Shown: positions 25,203 through 33,109 of the stretch, in pieces
Layout: every line of letters starts with the position of its first letter
Position numbering within the stretch: the first letter of the stretch is position 1
Assembly (NCBI RefSeq): GCF_006716765.1
Contig: NZ_VFPO01000001.1
Location: forward strand, 4,154,001-4,218,000
Length of the DNA: 64,000 nt
Source: Actinomadura hallensis
GTDB taxonomy: Bacteria > Actinomycetota > Actinomycetes > Streptosporangiales > Streptosporangiaceae
Direction: 5' to 3'
Program-made: the position numbers and the translations under genes
Notes under the pieces: generated by a model
Seen by the model: only the letters and a program-made list of their open reading frames with translations
What the model was told of the DNA's origin: nothing
Databases searched by the model: none

Positions 25203-26147
25203 GTGACTGCCCTCGTCCGTGACCCGATCGCGCTCCCGGCGCGGCCCGGCGGGCGGCCGCCCGCCGCCGGCGCGGCGAGCCTCGCGCTGCGGCCGCTGCT
25301 GGACCCGCCGCGCCGCCCCGCGCGGGTCATCGCCGTCTTCCCGTCGGCGCTGTACCTGGAGATGCGGGACGGCCCCGAGCCGCGCGTGCTCGCCGTCGTC
25401 ACCTCCGACGCGCACCGGCTGCCGAACGCCGTGGTGGTCGGCGCGACCCGCCGCGAGCACCCGTTCCGCGGCGTGCGCGAGGGCGGCGAGGCGTTCGCAG
25501 GCGACGGCCGGGTGGAGGCCGACGGGCTGCGCGTGCGCGTCCGCCGCTGGTGGGATCCCTCCCCCGCGCTCGGCGCGATGCAGCCCGCCGCGCTCGCCGA
25601 AGGCGTCCGCGCCCTGGAGGACGCGCTGGCCGCCGCGGGGGCGTCCGGGGGCGGCCTCGCCGGCCACCCCGGCCCCGCCGAGCTGGCGGAGGCGTGCGCC
25701 GCCGGGGATCTCGCGGGCGCCGTGGAGGCCGCGGAGCGGATCGTGGGCCTCGGCCCGGGCCTCACCCCGAGCGGGGACGACATCCTGTGCGGCCTGCTGG
25801 TGTCGCTGCGGCTGGTCGGCGACGCCGTCCGGCACGGCCGGCGGGCGGTGTGGCTGGCCGACTGGCTCGGCGCCGCCGTCACCGCCGACGCCGGCACCCG
25901 CACGACGGCGCTGGCCGCGACGCTGCTGCACTGCGCCGCCGCGGGCGGCGCGGGCGCGGAGGTCGCCGCCGTGCTGCGCGGCGTCGCGGGCCACGAGCCC
26001 CCGGCCCTGCCGGTGCGCCGCCTGCTCGCGGTGGGCCACACCTCCGGCGCCGACCTCGCGCAGGGCGTCCTGGCCGGCTGCCGCGCCGCCCTCGCCCTCA
26101 CCACGGACGCCGAAGCGGCACGCCGCGCCCCGAGGGTCTCCGCATGA
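25203..26147 (+). CDS. DUF2877 protein, AllH-like subunit of oxamate-type carbamoyltransferase
   Basis: 314 residues with the family signature GLGPGLTPSGDDILCG at 182-197 and a conserved TSGADLAQGVLAG near the C-terminus. In Escherichia coli the DUF2877, FdrA and DUF1116 proteins (AllH, AllF, AllG) together make oxamate carbamoyltransferase, which phosphorolyses oxalurate to oxamate and carbamoyl phosphate. The GTG at 25203 follows GGGAGGA. It is the first gene of the three-gene operon and divergent from pucR. Family assignment is firm; the substrate here is inferred and may be ureidomalonate instead of oxalurate. Confidence 0.85.
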   Translation: MTALVRDPIALPARPGGRPPAAGAASLALRPLLDPPRRPARVIAVFPSALYLEMRDGPEPRVLAVVTSDAHRLPNAVVVGATRREHPFRGVREGGEAFAGDGRVEADGLRVRVRRWWDPSPALGAMQPAALAEGVRALEDALAAAGASGGGLAGHPGPAELAEACAAGDLAGAVEAAERIVGLGPGLTPSGDDILCGLLVSLRLVGDAVRHGRRAVWLADWLGAAVTADAGTRTTALAATLLHCAAAGGAGAEVAAVLRGVAGHEPPALPVRRLLAVGHTSGADLAQGVLAGCRAALALTTDAEAARRAPRVSA

Positions 26148-26244
26148 GCGGACCGGAGGCGGCGGAAGGGCACCGCGGGCGAGCCGCGGGCGAAGAGGAA
26201 GGCCGGCGCGGTGCGGCGCCCCGCAGGTCCGAGGGGGACGCTCC

Positions 26245-27693
26245 ATGAGGGACTGGGTCGAGGTACGACGGGGGGCCTACCACGATTCGGTCACGCTCAT
26301 GCGGGTGAGCCGGGCGCTGTCGGAGCGGCCCGGGGTGGCCGGGGCGATGGTCGCCATGGGAACCGAGGTCAACCGCGAGATGGTCGCGGGCATGGGCTTC
26401 GAGGTCCCGGCGGACGCGGGGCCCGACGACCTGATCGTGGCGGTCCGCGTGGCGGACGGCGCGGAGGGGTTCGACGAGGTGCGCGAGGCGCTGGACGGGC
26501 TGCTGCGCGACGCGTCCCGCCCGCCCGCGGGCACGGGCGTGCTGGGGGCGCCGCCCCCGGCACGGACGACGGCGTCGGCGGCCGCGCGGGCGGAGGCGAC
26601 CGTGGCGCTGCTGTCGGTGCCGGGCCCGCACGTGTTCCCGGAGGCGATGGACGCCCTCGACGCCGGCCTCAACGTGATGATCTTCAGTGACAACGTGCCG
26701 CTCTCCCAGGAGATCGCGCTGAAGGAGGCGGCGGCGCGGCGCGGCCTGATCGTGATGGGCCCCGACTGCGGCACCGCGGTGATCGGCGGCGCGGGGCTGG
26801 GCTTCGCGAACGTCGTGCGGCCGGGCCCGGTCGGCGTCGTCGCGGCGTCCGGGACGGGCGCGCAGCAGCTGATGTGCCTGCTGGACGCGGCGGGCGTCGG
26901 CGTCCGCCACGTGCTGGGCGTCGGCGGGCGGGACCTGTCGCCGGAGGTGAGCGGCCGGTCCGCGCTGGCGGCGCTGGCGGCGCTGGACGCCGACCCGGCC
27001 ACCGAGCTGATCGTGCTGGTGTCGAAGCCGCCCGCGCCGCAGGTGGCCGACCTGATCCGGGAGGCGGCGCGGCGGCTGGACACGCCGGTCGTGTTCGCGC
27101 TGCCGATGCCCGGCGAGGACGACATCACGCGCGCGGCGGAGAACGCGGTGCGGGCGCTCGGCCGGGCGGTGCCGGAGTGGCCGCGCTGGCCGGCGCGGCG
27201 GGCCCGGCCGGCGCCGGCGGAGGGCCGGGCGCTGCGCGGGCTGTTCGCCGGCGGGACGCTGCGCGACGAGGCCGAGATGATCGCGCGCGGCGCGCTGGGC
27301 TGGGACCTGGAGACGCGCGGGCACCGGTTCACCGACTTCGGCGACGACGCCTACACGCGGGGCCGCGCCCACCCGATGATCGATCCGACGCTGCGGCTGG
27401 AGGCGCTGCGGGCGGAGGCCGCCGACCCGTCGGCCGGCGTCCTGCTGCTGGACGTGGTGCTCGGCCACGGCGCCGAGCCGGACCCGGCGGCGTCGCTCGC
27501 CCCGGCCGTCGCCGCGGCGGTCAAGGAGCGTCCCGACCTGGCCGTGGTCGTGTCGCTGTGCGGGACGGCCGCCGACCCGCAGAACCGCGACCGGCAGGCG
27601 GAGGCCCTGTGCGAGGCGGGCGCGGACGTGTTCGCCTCCAACGCCGAGGCGGCCCGGCACGCGCTGTCGATGGTGGAAGGGAATTCCGGATGA
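26245..27693 (+). CDS. fdrA: FdrA-family protein, AllF-like subunit of oxamate-type carbamoyltransferase
   Basis: 482 residues related to acyl-CoA ligase alpha/beta subunits. It has MRVSRALSERPGVAGAMVAMG near the N-terminus, FSDNVPLSQEIALKEAA, GLIVMGPDCGTAVIGGAGLGFAN, VVAASGTGAQQLMCLLD and GVGGRDLSPEVSG. FdrA is the core catalytic subunit of the E. coli oxamate carbamoyltransferase. The ATG at 26245 follows GAGGGGG; about 97 bases separate it from the DUF2877 gene, and its stop overlaps the next ATG by four bases. Somewhat shorter than the 555-residue E. coli protein. Confidence 0.88.
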   Translation: MRDWVEVRRGAYHDSVTLMRVSRALSERPGVAGAMVAMGTEVNREMVAGMGFEVPADAGPDDLIVAVRVADGAEGFDEVREALDGLLRDASRPPAGTGVLGAPPPARTTASAAARAEATVALLSVPGPHVFPEAMDALDAGLNVMIFSDNVPLSQEIALKEAAARRGLIVMGPDCGTAVIGGAGLGFANVVRPGPVGVVAASGTGAQQLMCLLDAAGVGVRHVLGVGGRDLSPEVSGRSALAALAALDADPATELIVLVSKPPAPQVADLIREAARRLDTPVVFALPMPGEDDITRAAENAVRALGRAVPEWPRWPARRARPAPAEGRALRGLFAGGTLRDEAEMIARGALGWDLETRGHRFTDFGDDAYTRGRAHPMIDPTLRLEALRAEAADPSAGVLLLDVVLGHGAEPDPAASLAPAVAAAVKERPDLAVVVSLCGTAADPQNRDRQAEALCEAGADVFASNAEAARHALSMVEGNSG

Positions 27694-29102
27694 ACGACCA
27701 GAGGCACCTGCTGGGCGGCCTGCTCACCAGGGAGCCCGGGGTCGTCGCCGCGGGCGTGGAGGTCCTGTCCGAGGCGCTCGCCGAGCAGGCCGTCCCGGTG
27801 GAGAGGGTCGACTGGAGTCCGCCGCCCGCCGGGACCGGCCAGTCGCTCGCGGCGGTGCTCGGCGCGCCCGGCCACGCGGACGCCAACGCCCGCGCGGTGC
27901 GGCGGATGCTGACGGCCCGGCCCCACCTGGTGGACGTGCTCCCGGCGCGGGAGGTCCTCGGCCTGGACGCCGGGACGTTCCTGCACGCGGGCCCGCCGCT
28001 GGAGTGGGCGGACGCGTCCGGGCCGATGCGCGGGGCGCTGATCGGCGCGATGCTGCTGGAGGGGCTGGCGGACACGCCGGAGGCCGCGGAGCGGGAGCTG
28101 GAGCGCGGCGCCGCGGCGCTGGAGCCGTGCCACCACCACGGCGCCGTCGGGCCGATGGCCGGGGTGGTCAGCCCGTCCATGTGGATGTGGGTCGTGGAGG
28201 ACGCCGAGCACGGCGGCAGGTCGTACTGCTCCCTCAACGAGGGGCTCGGGAAGGTCCTGCGCTACGGGGCGTACGGCCCCGAGGTGATCGAGCGGCTGCG
28301 GTGGATGGGCGGGTTCCTCGGGCCCGCGCTCCAGGCGGCGGTGCGCCGCAACGGCCCGCTGGACCTGATGTCGCTCATCGCGCAGGCGGTCCAGATGGGC
28401 GACGAGCTGCACAACCGGAACCGGGCGGCGACGTCGCTGCTGCTGCGGGAGCTGGCGCCCGCCCTCGCCGCGGCCGAGGACGTGCCGCGCGAGCGGGCCG
28501 CCGAGGCGCTGCGGTTCGCGGCGGGCAACGAGCACTTCTTCCTCAACCCCGGCATGGCGGCGGCGAAGGCGTGCGCGGACGCCGCCCGCGGCGTCCCCGG
28601 CTCCAGCCTGGTCGTGGCGATGGCCCGCAACGGCACCGAGTTCGGCATCCAGGTGTCGGGGACGGGCGACCGCTGGTTCACCGGCCCGGCCGGGGTGCCC
28701 GACGGCCTCTACCTCGGCGGCTACGGCCCCGGCGACGCCAACCCCGACATCGGCGACTCCGCGATCACCGAGACGGCCGGGATGGGCGGGTTCGCGCTGG
28801 CCGCCGCGCCCGCGATCGTCCGGTTCGTCGGCGGCGAGGTGCCGGACGCGGTCGCCGCCACCCAGCGGATGTACGAGATCACGATGGCCGAGCACCCGGT
28901 GCTGCAGATCCCGCTGCTGTCGTTCCGCGGCACCCCCGCCGGGATCGACGTGACGCGCGTCGTCCGCACCGGGATCCTGCCGGTCATCGACACCGGGATC
29001 GCGGGACGCGAGGCGGGCACGGGCCAGGTCGGCGCCGGCCTGGTCGAGCCGCCCGCGAACGTGTTCGCCGACGCCCTGCACGCCCTCGCGGAGATCGCGT
29101 AG
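27690..29102 (+). CDS. DUF1116 (YlbE) protein, AllG-like subunit of oxamate-type carbamoyltransferase
   Basis: 470 residues, full length for DUF1116. Conserved blocks are CHHHGAVGPMAGVVSPSMWM, LNEGLGKVLRYGAYG, MGDELHNRNRAATSLLL, AGNEHFFLNPGMAAAK and ARNGTEFGIQVSG. It is coupled to fdrA by ATGA. As the third subunit of the carbamoyltransferase it completes the AllFGH set, while the ureidoglycolate branch (AllA, AllC, AllD) is absent from the window. That argues that the ureide attacked here comes from another source. Confidence 0.88.
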   Translation: MNDQRHLLGGLLTREPGVVAAGVEVLSEALAEQAVPVERVDWSPPPAGTGQSLAAVLGAPGHADANARAVRRMLTARPHLVDVLPAREVLGLDAGTFLHAGPPLEWADASGPMRGALIGAMLLEGLADTPEAAERELERGAAALEPCHHHGAVGPMAGVVSPSMWMWVVEDAEHGGRSYCSLNEGLGKVLRYGAYGPEVIERLRWMGGFLGPALQAAVRRNGPLDLMSLIAQAVQMGDELHNRNRAATSLLLRELAPALAAAEDVPRERAAEALRFAAGNEHFFLNPGMAAAKACADAARGVPGSSLVVAMARNGTEFGIQVSGTGDRWFTGPAGVPDGLYLGGYGPGDANPDIGDSAITETAGMGGFALAAAPAIVRFVGGEVPDAVAATQRMYEITMAEHPVLQIPLLSFRGTPAGIDVTRVVRTGILPVIDTGIAGREAGTGQVGAGLVEPPANVFADALHALAEIA

Positions 29103-29129
29103 GAGCCGCCGCCGGGGTACCGTCGCGCT

Positions 29130-30038
29130 ATGAGCGAGTCGATCACCGGGGAGCAGTTCGCCCTCAGCGCCGGGCCGTACCAGGCCGTCGTCACCGAGGC
29201 GGGCGCGAGCCTGCGCGAGCTCACGCACGAGGGGAGGCCGCTGGTGCTGTCGCACGGCGCCGACGAGCCCGCCCCCGCGGCGTCCGGTCACCTGCTGATC
29301 CCGTGGCCGAACCGGATCGACCGCGGCCGCTACGACTACGGCGGCGCCTCCCACCAGCTCGACATCTCCGAGCCGGAGCGCGACTGCGCGATCCACGGGC
29401 TGGTCCGCTGGGCGCCGTGGCGCGTCGCCGAGCACGAGCCCCACCGGGTGCGGCTGACGCACCGGCTGCTCGGCACGGCCGGGTACCCGTTCCGCCTCGA
29501 CCTGGAGGCGGAGTACGAGCTGGACGCCGCCGGCGGGCTGCGCGGCCGCATCACCGTCCGCAACGCGGGGAACGCGACGGCCCCCTACGGGCACGGCGCG
29601 CACCCCTACCTGACGGTCGGGGAGCCCATCGACGACTGCAGGGTCACCCTCCTCGCCGACCGGTACGTCCCGGTGGACGAGCGGATGATCCCGGCGAAGC
29701 CGTCCGAGGACGTCACCGGCACCCAGTACGACCTGCGCCTGGGGCACGTCCTCGGCGACCGGGTGATCGACAACGCGTTCACGGAGCTGAACCGCGACGG
29801 GGACGGCCGGGTCTGGGTGGAGCTGGCGGGGTCCGAGCGGGCCGTCCGGCTCTGGGCCGACGAGGCGCACCCCTGGATGATGATCTACACGGCCGAGAAC
29901 GCCCCGGTCCCCCGCACCGGCCTCGCCGCCGAGCCGATGACGTGCCCGCCGAACGCGTTCGCGACCGGTGAAGGGGTGATCGACCTCGCCCCCGGCGCCG
30001 AGCACACCGGCGCCTTCGGCATCCAGGCGGCCTCCTGA
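29130..30038 (+). CDS. Aldose 1-epimerase family protein
   Basis: 302 residues of the galactose mutarotase-like superfamily: LLIPWPNRIDRGRYDYGG near 54-71, CAIHGLVRWAPW with the conserved His, GHGAHPYLT with the second catalytic His, and ENAPVPRTGLAAEPMTCPP carrying a Glu near the C-terminus. It interconverts sugar anomers. It starts 27 bases after the DUF1116 gene and may be read through from it, but no functional link to ureide catabolism is apparent. A hairpin at 30073-30092 ends the transcript. Confidence 0.85.
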   Translation: MSESITGEQFALSAGPYQAVVTEAGASLRELTHEGRPLVLSHGADEPAPAASGHLLIPWPNRIDRGRYDYGGASHQLDISEPERDCAIHGLVRWAPWRVAEHEPHRVRLTHRLLGTAGYPFRLDLEAEYELDAAGGLRGRITVRNAGNATAPYGHGAHPYLTVGEPIDDCRVTLLADRYVPVDERMIPAKPSEDVTGTQYDLRLGHVLGDRVIDNAFTELNRDGDGRVWVELAGSERAVRLWADEAHPWMMIYTAENAPVPRTGLAAEPMTCPPNAFATGEGVIDLAPGAEHTGAFGIQAAS

Positions 30039-30072
30039 CCGTCCCGTCCGGCCCTCCGTCCCCTACGGCGCC

Positions 30073-30092
30073 GCCGGGGGACATTCCCCGGC
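30073..30092 (+). terminator. Hairpin terminator after the aldose epimerase gene
   Basis: GCCGGGG (30073-30079) pairs with CCCCGGC (30086-30092) with a 6-base loop, 35 bases after the stop codon. No U tract. Confidence 0.5.
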
Positions 30093-30135
30093 AAGCCGGT
30101 TCCCCCGCGGGCGCGGGTTGCGGGATCATGGCGGG

Positions 30136-31350
30136 GTGAATCTCAGCGTCTCCTCGTTCGACGACCTGTCCGCACGCATCGCCGCCGTCCGCGACGAGCA
30201 CCGCGAACGTCATCCCGGCGGCGCCGACGGCCGGCAGCCCGTGCACACCGTGTACGTGCCGGCCGACCGATTCTCCCGCTCGACCCCGGCCGACTTCGGC
30301 GCCGAGGCGCTGCGGCTGCTGAACACGCACACGCCGGGCGCCGGGTCGTTCGGCGCGGCGTTCGGGCTCGACCCGGAGATCGCCGGGCTCGTCCGGGAGC
30401 GGGTCGCGGCGAAGCTGTCCGCCGAGCCGGTCGAGGACGTGCGGATCGACTTCGAGGACGGCTACGGGGTCCGGCCCGACGCCGAGGAGGACGCCCACGT
30501 CGAGCAGGTCGTGGAGGCCGTCGCCGCCGCGTACCAGGTCAAGGGCCTGCCCCACTACTGGGGCGTGCGGGTGAAGTCGTTCGCCGACGGCGGGCACGAG
30601 CGCGCGATGCGCACGCTCGACGGGTTCCTCACCACGCTGCGCGACCGGCTGGGCCGCCTGCCCGGCGGGTTCACGATCACGTTCCCGAAGGTCGTCGCGG
30701 CCGAGCACGTCGCGCTGTTCGCCGAGTACCTGGACCGGCTGGAGACCGCCCTCGGCCTGCCGTCCGGCATCCTGCGGTTCGAGGTCCAGATCGAGACGCC
30801 CGAGTCGATCCTGGACGGCGAGGGCCGCATCGCGCTGCGGGCCATCGCGGCCGCCGCGGCGGGCCGCCTCACCGCCGCCCACTTCGGGGTGTTCGACTAC
30901 ACCGCCGCGATCGGGCTGCCGCCGCACGAGCAGCGCCTCGACCACCCCGCCTGCGACTTCGCCCGGCACGCCATGCAGGTGGCGTTCGCCGGCACCGGCG
31001 TGCGGCTGTCGGACGGCTCCACCAACGTCGTCCCCCGCAACGACGGCCCCGACGAGGTCAACGCGGCGTGGGCGGCGCACGCCGCGCACGTCCGGCACTC
31101 GCTGCGGCACGGCTTCTACCAGGGCTGGGACCTGCACCCCGCCCACCTGCCCAGCCGGTACGCCGCCGTCTACGCCTTCCACCTGGACGGCGTCGACGAC
31201 GTCATCGGGCGGGTCCGGGCGTGGCACGAGCAGGCGGCGGGCAACCCCGGCGTGATGGACGAGCCCGCCACCATCAAGGCGCTCACCGCCCGCCTCCGCC
31301 GCGCCGTCGACTGCGGCGCCCTGGACGAGAGCGTCCTGCCCGGCTCCTAG
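30136..31350 (+). CDS. DUF6986 protein of the aldolase/malate synthase-like (HpcH/CitE) superfamily
   Basis: 404 residues. The segments VRIDFEDGYGVRPDAEEDAH, RFEVQIETPESILDGEGR, HFGVFDYTAAIGL, GFYQGWDLHPAHLPSRY resemble the metal-binding Asp/Glu motifs (FEDG, QIETPES) of citrate-lyase-beta/HpcH and malate-synthase-like proteins. Related actinomycete genes sit near purine or glyoxylate metabolism, so condensation or cleavage of a small oxo-acid is plausible, but the reaction is unknown. I prefer the GTG at 30136; an in-frame TTG at 30118 is the alternative. GATCAT six bases upstream may be a -10 box of a leaderless transcript. Its stop codon shares CTAG with the stop of the convergent mocA-like gene. 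Confidence 0.75.
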   Translation: MNLSVSSFDDLSARIAAVRDEHRERHPGGADGRQPVHTVYVPADRFSRSTPADFGAEALRLLNTHTPGAGSFGAAFGLDPEIAGLVRERVAAKLSAEPVEDVRIDFEDGYGVRPDAEEDAHVEQVVEAVAAAYQVKGLPHYWGVRVKSFADGGHERAMRTLDGFLTTLRDRLGRLPGGFTITFPKVVAAEHVALFAEYLDRLETALGLPSGILRFEVQIETPESILDGEGRIALRAIAAAAAGRLTAAHFGVFDYTAAIGLPPHEQRLDHPACDFARHAMQVAFAGTGVRLSDGSTNVVPRNDGPDEVNAAWAAHAAHVRHSLRHGFYQGWDLHPAHLPSRYAAVYAFHLDGVDDVIGRVRAWHEQAAGNPGVMDEPATIKALTARLRRAVDCGALDESVLPGS

Positions 31351-31955
31351 CCCTCCGCGCGCGGGCCGCCGGGGCGGCGGTCGAAGGCGGCCAGGTCCTC
31401 GGGGGTGTCGATGTCGTCGGGCGCGGCGACGTCGTCGCAGGGGACCCGGGTGACGAGACCGGGGTGGGCGCGCAGGTAGTCGCGGGCGCCCCGGTCCCCC
31501 ACGGCGGACTCGGCGGCCGCGGCGAAATGCCGGGCGCCCAGCAGGACGGGGTTGCGCGGCGCTCCCCCGTAGGTCGCGACGGCGATTTCGGCGCCGTCGC
31601 GGTACGCGGCGATCAGCCGCCGCACCGCCGCCGCGGTGACGAGCGGCTGGTCGACGAGGGCGACGACCACCGCGGGGCAGTCCGGCGGCAGCGCCGCGAG
31701 CCCCGCGCGCAGCGACGAGCCCATCCCGGCGCGCCAGCCCGCGTTCGGCACCACGACCGCGCCGATCACCTCGACCGGCTCGGCCCCCGCCACCACCAGG
31801 ACCGGGGAGCAGCCCGCGTCCCGCAGCATCCGCACGCCCCGGTCGACCAGCCGCTCACCGTCCAGCTCCAGCGTCGCCTTGGGCCGCCCCAGCCGGCTGC
31901 CCTCCCCCGCCGCCAGCAGCAGGCCCGCCGGGGGCCGCTCACCGTCCAACGTCAT
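31347..31955 (-). CDS. MocA-like molybdenum cofactor nucleotidyltransferase
   Basis: 202 residues of the MobA/MocA nucleotidyltransferase family: GLLLAAGEGSRLGRPKATLELDG (GTP/CTP-binding loop), GSSLRAGLAAL, and ALVDQPLVTAAAVRRLI with the metal-binding Asp. It probably adds CMP to molybdopterin to form the cytosine dinucleotide cofactor used by CoxL-type hydroxylases. It is the last gene of the operon coxD-coxE-xdhC-mocA, starting 18 bases after xdhC. Assignment to MocA rather than MobA rests on the neighbours. Confidence 0.8.
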   Translation of the reverse strand: MTLDGERPPAGLLLAAGEGSRLGRPKATLELDGERLVDRGVRMLRDAGCSPVLVVAGAEPVEVIGAVVVPNAGWRAGMGSSLRAGLAALPPDCPAVVVALVDQPLVTAAAVRRLIAAYRDGAEIAVATYGGAPRNPVLLGARHFAAAAESAVGDRGARDYLRAHPGLVTRVPCDDVAAPDDIDTPEDLAAFDRRPGGPRAEG

Positions 31956-31973
31956 CCCGCGAGAGTAGTGCGC

Positions 31974-33098
31974 TCACGGCGCGCCGGCGTGGATCCTGCC
32001 GGTCGTTTCGCTGAGCGGGCGCCCCGAGCCGCCCCACCGGAGCTGGACGAGCTCCGCCGCGATCGACACCGCCGTCTCCTCCGGGGTCCGGGCGCCGAGG
32101 TCCAGCCCGATCGGGGAGCGCAGCCGCGCCAGCTCCGCCTCGGTCATGCCCGCCTCGCGCAGCCGGTCCAGCCGGTCCTCGTGGGTGCGGCGCGACCCCA
32201 TCGCGCCGACGTAGCCGGCGCCGGTGCGCAGCGCGACCTCCAGCAGCGGGACGTCGAACTTGGGGTCGTGGGTCAGGACGCAGATCGCCGTGCGCTCGTC
32301 GATGGCGTCCGCGTTCTCCTGCAGGAACTTGTGCGGCCACTTCACGACGACCTCGTCCGCGTCGGGGAACCGCTTGCGGGTGGCGAACACCGGCCGCGCG
32401 TCGCACACCGTCACGTGGTAGCCGAGGAACTTGCCGATCCGGGCGACGGCGCCGGCGAAGTCGATCGCGCCGAACACCAGCAGCCGCGGCGGCGGCGCGA
32501 ACGAGTGGACGAAGACGGTCAGGTCGTCCAGGCGCCGCTCGCCCTCCGCGCCGTAGTGGCGCTGGCCGGTGAGGCCCTGGGCGAGCATGCCGCGGGCGTC
32601 GTCGTCGACGGCGGCGTCGAGGCGGTCCGCGTGCGGGGCGCCCGGCGCCAGCGACCCGGACGCGCGGTCGGGCCAGACGACCCGGCGCGCGCCGATGCGG
32701 CCCGGCCCGGCGACGACGGTGGCGACCGCGACCGGCTCGTGCCGCTCGATCGACGCGGCGACCTCCGGGAACTCCGGGAACGTGTCGGGCCCGACCGGCT
32801 CGACCAGCACGTCGAGGATGCCGCCGCAGGTCAGCCCGACGGAGAACGCGTCGTCGTCGCTGACCCCGTACCGCTGGAGGACGGGCCGGCCGGTCTCCAT
32901 CACCGTCTGCGCGAGGTCGTACACCGCCCCCTCGACGCAGCCGCCGGACACGCTCCCGGCCACCTCCCCGCCGGGCGACACCGCCATCGCCGCGCCCGGC
33001 GGGCGCGGCGCGCTGCGGAAGGTGTGGACGACGGTCGCGAGCCCGAACGTCTCCCCCGACTCGTACCAGCCGGCGATGTCGCCGAGGACGTCACGCAT
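31974..33098 (-). CDS. xdhC: XdhC/CoxI family molybdenum hydroxylase maturation protein
   Basis: 374 residues with an N-terminal XdhC_CoxI domain (HTFRSAPRPPGAAMAV, GSVSGGCVEGAVYDLAQ) and a C-terminal Rossmann domain (PRLLVFGAIDFAGAVARIGK, VCDARPVFATRKRFPDAD, YVGAMGSRRTHEDRL). XdhC proteins bind the molybdenum cofactor and promote its sulfuration and insertion into xanthine-dehydrogenase-type enzymes. The ATG at 33098 follows GGGGAGGG by a few bases. The likely client is the hydroxylase encoded at 17.7-21.5 kb. Confidence 0.92.
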   Translation of the reverse strand: MRDVLGDIAGWYESGETFGLATVVHTFRSAPRPPGAAMAVSPGGEVAGSVSGGCVEGAVYDLAQTVMETGRPVLQRYGVSDDDAFSVGLTCGGILDVLVEPVGPDTFPEFPEVAASIERHEPVAVATVVAGPGRIGARRVVWPDRASGSLAPGAPHADRLDAAVDDDARGMLAQGLTGQRHYGAEGERRLDDLTVFVHSFAPPPRLLVFGAIDFAGAVARIGKFLGYHVTVCDARPVFATRKRFPDADEVVVKWPHKFLQENADAIDERTAICVLTHDPKFDVPLLEVALRTGAGYVGAMGSRRTHEDRLDRLREAGMTEAELARLRSPIGLDLGARTPEETAVSIAAELVQLRWGGSGRPLSETTGRIHAGAP

Positions 33099-33109
33099 GT
33101 GCCCTCCCC

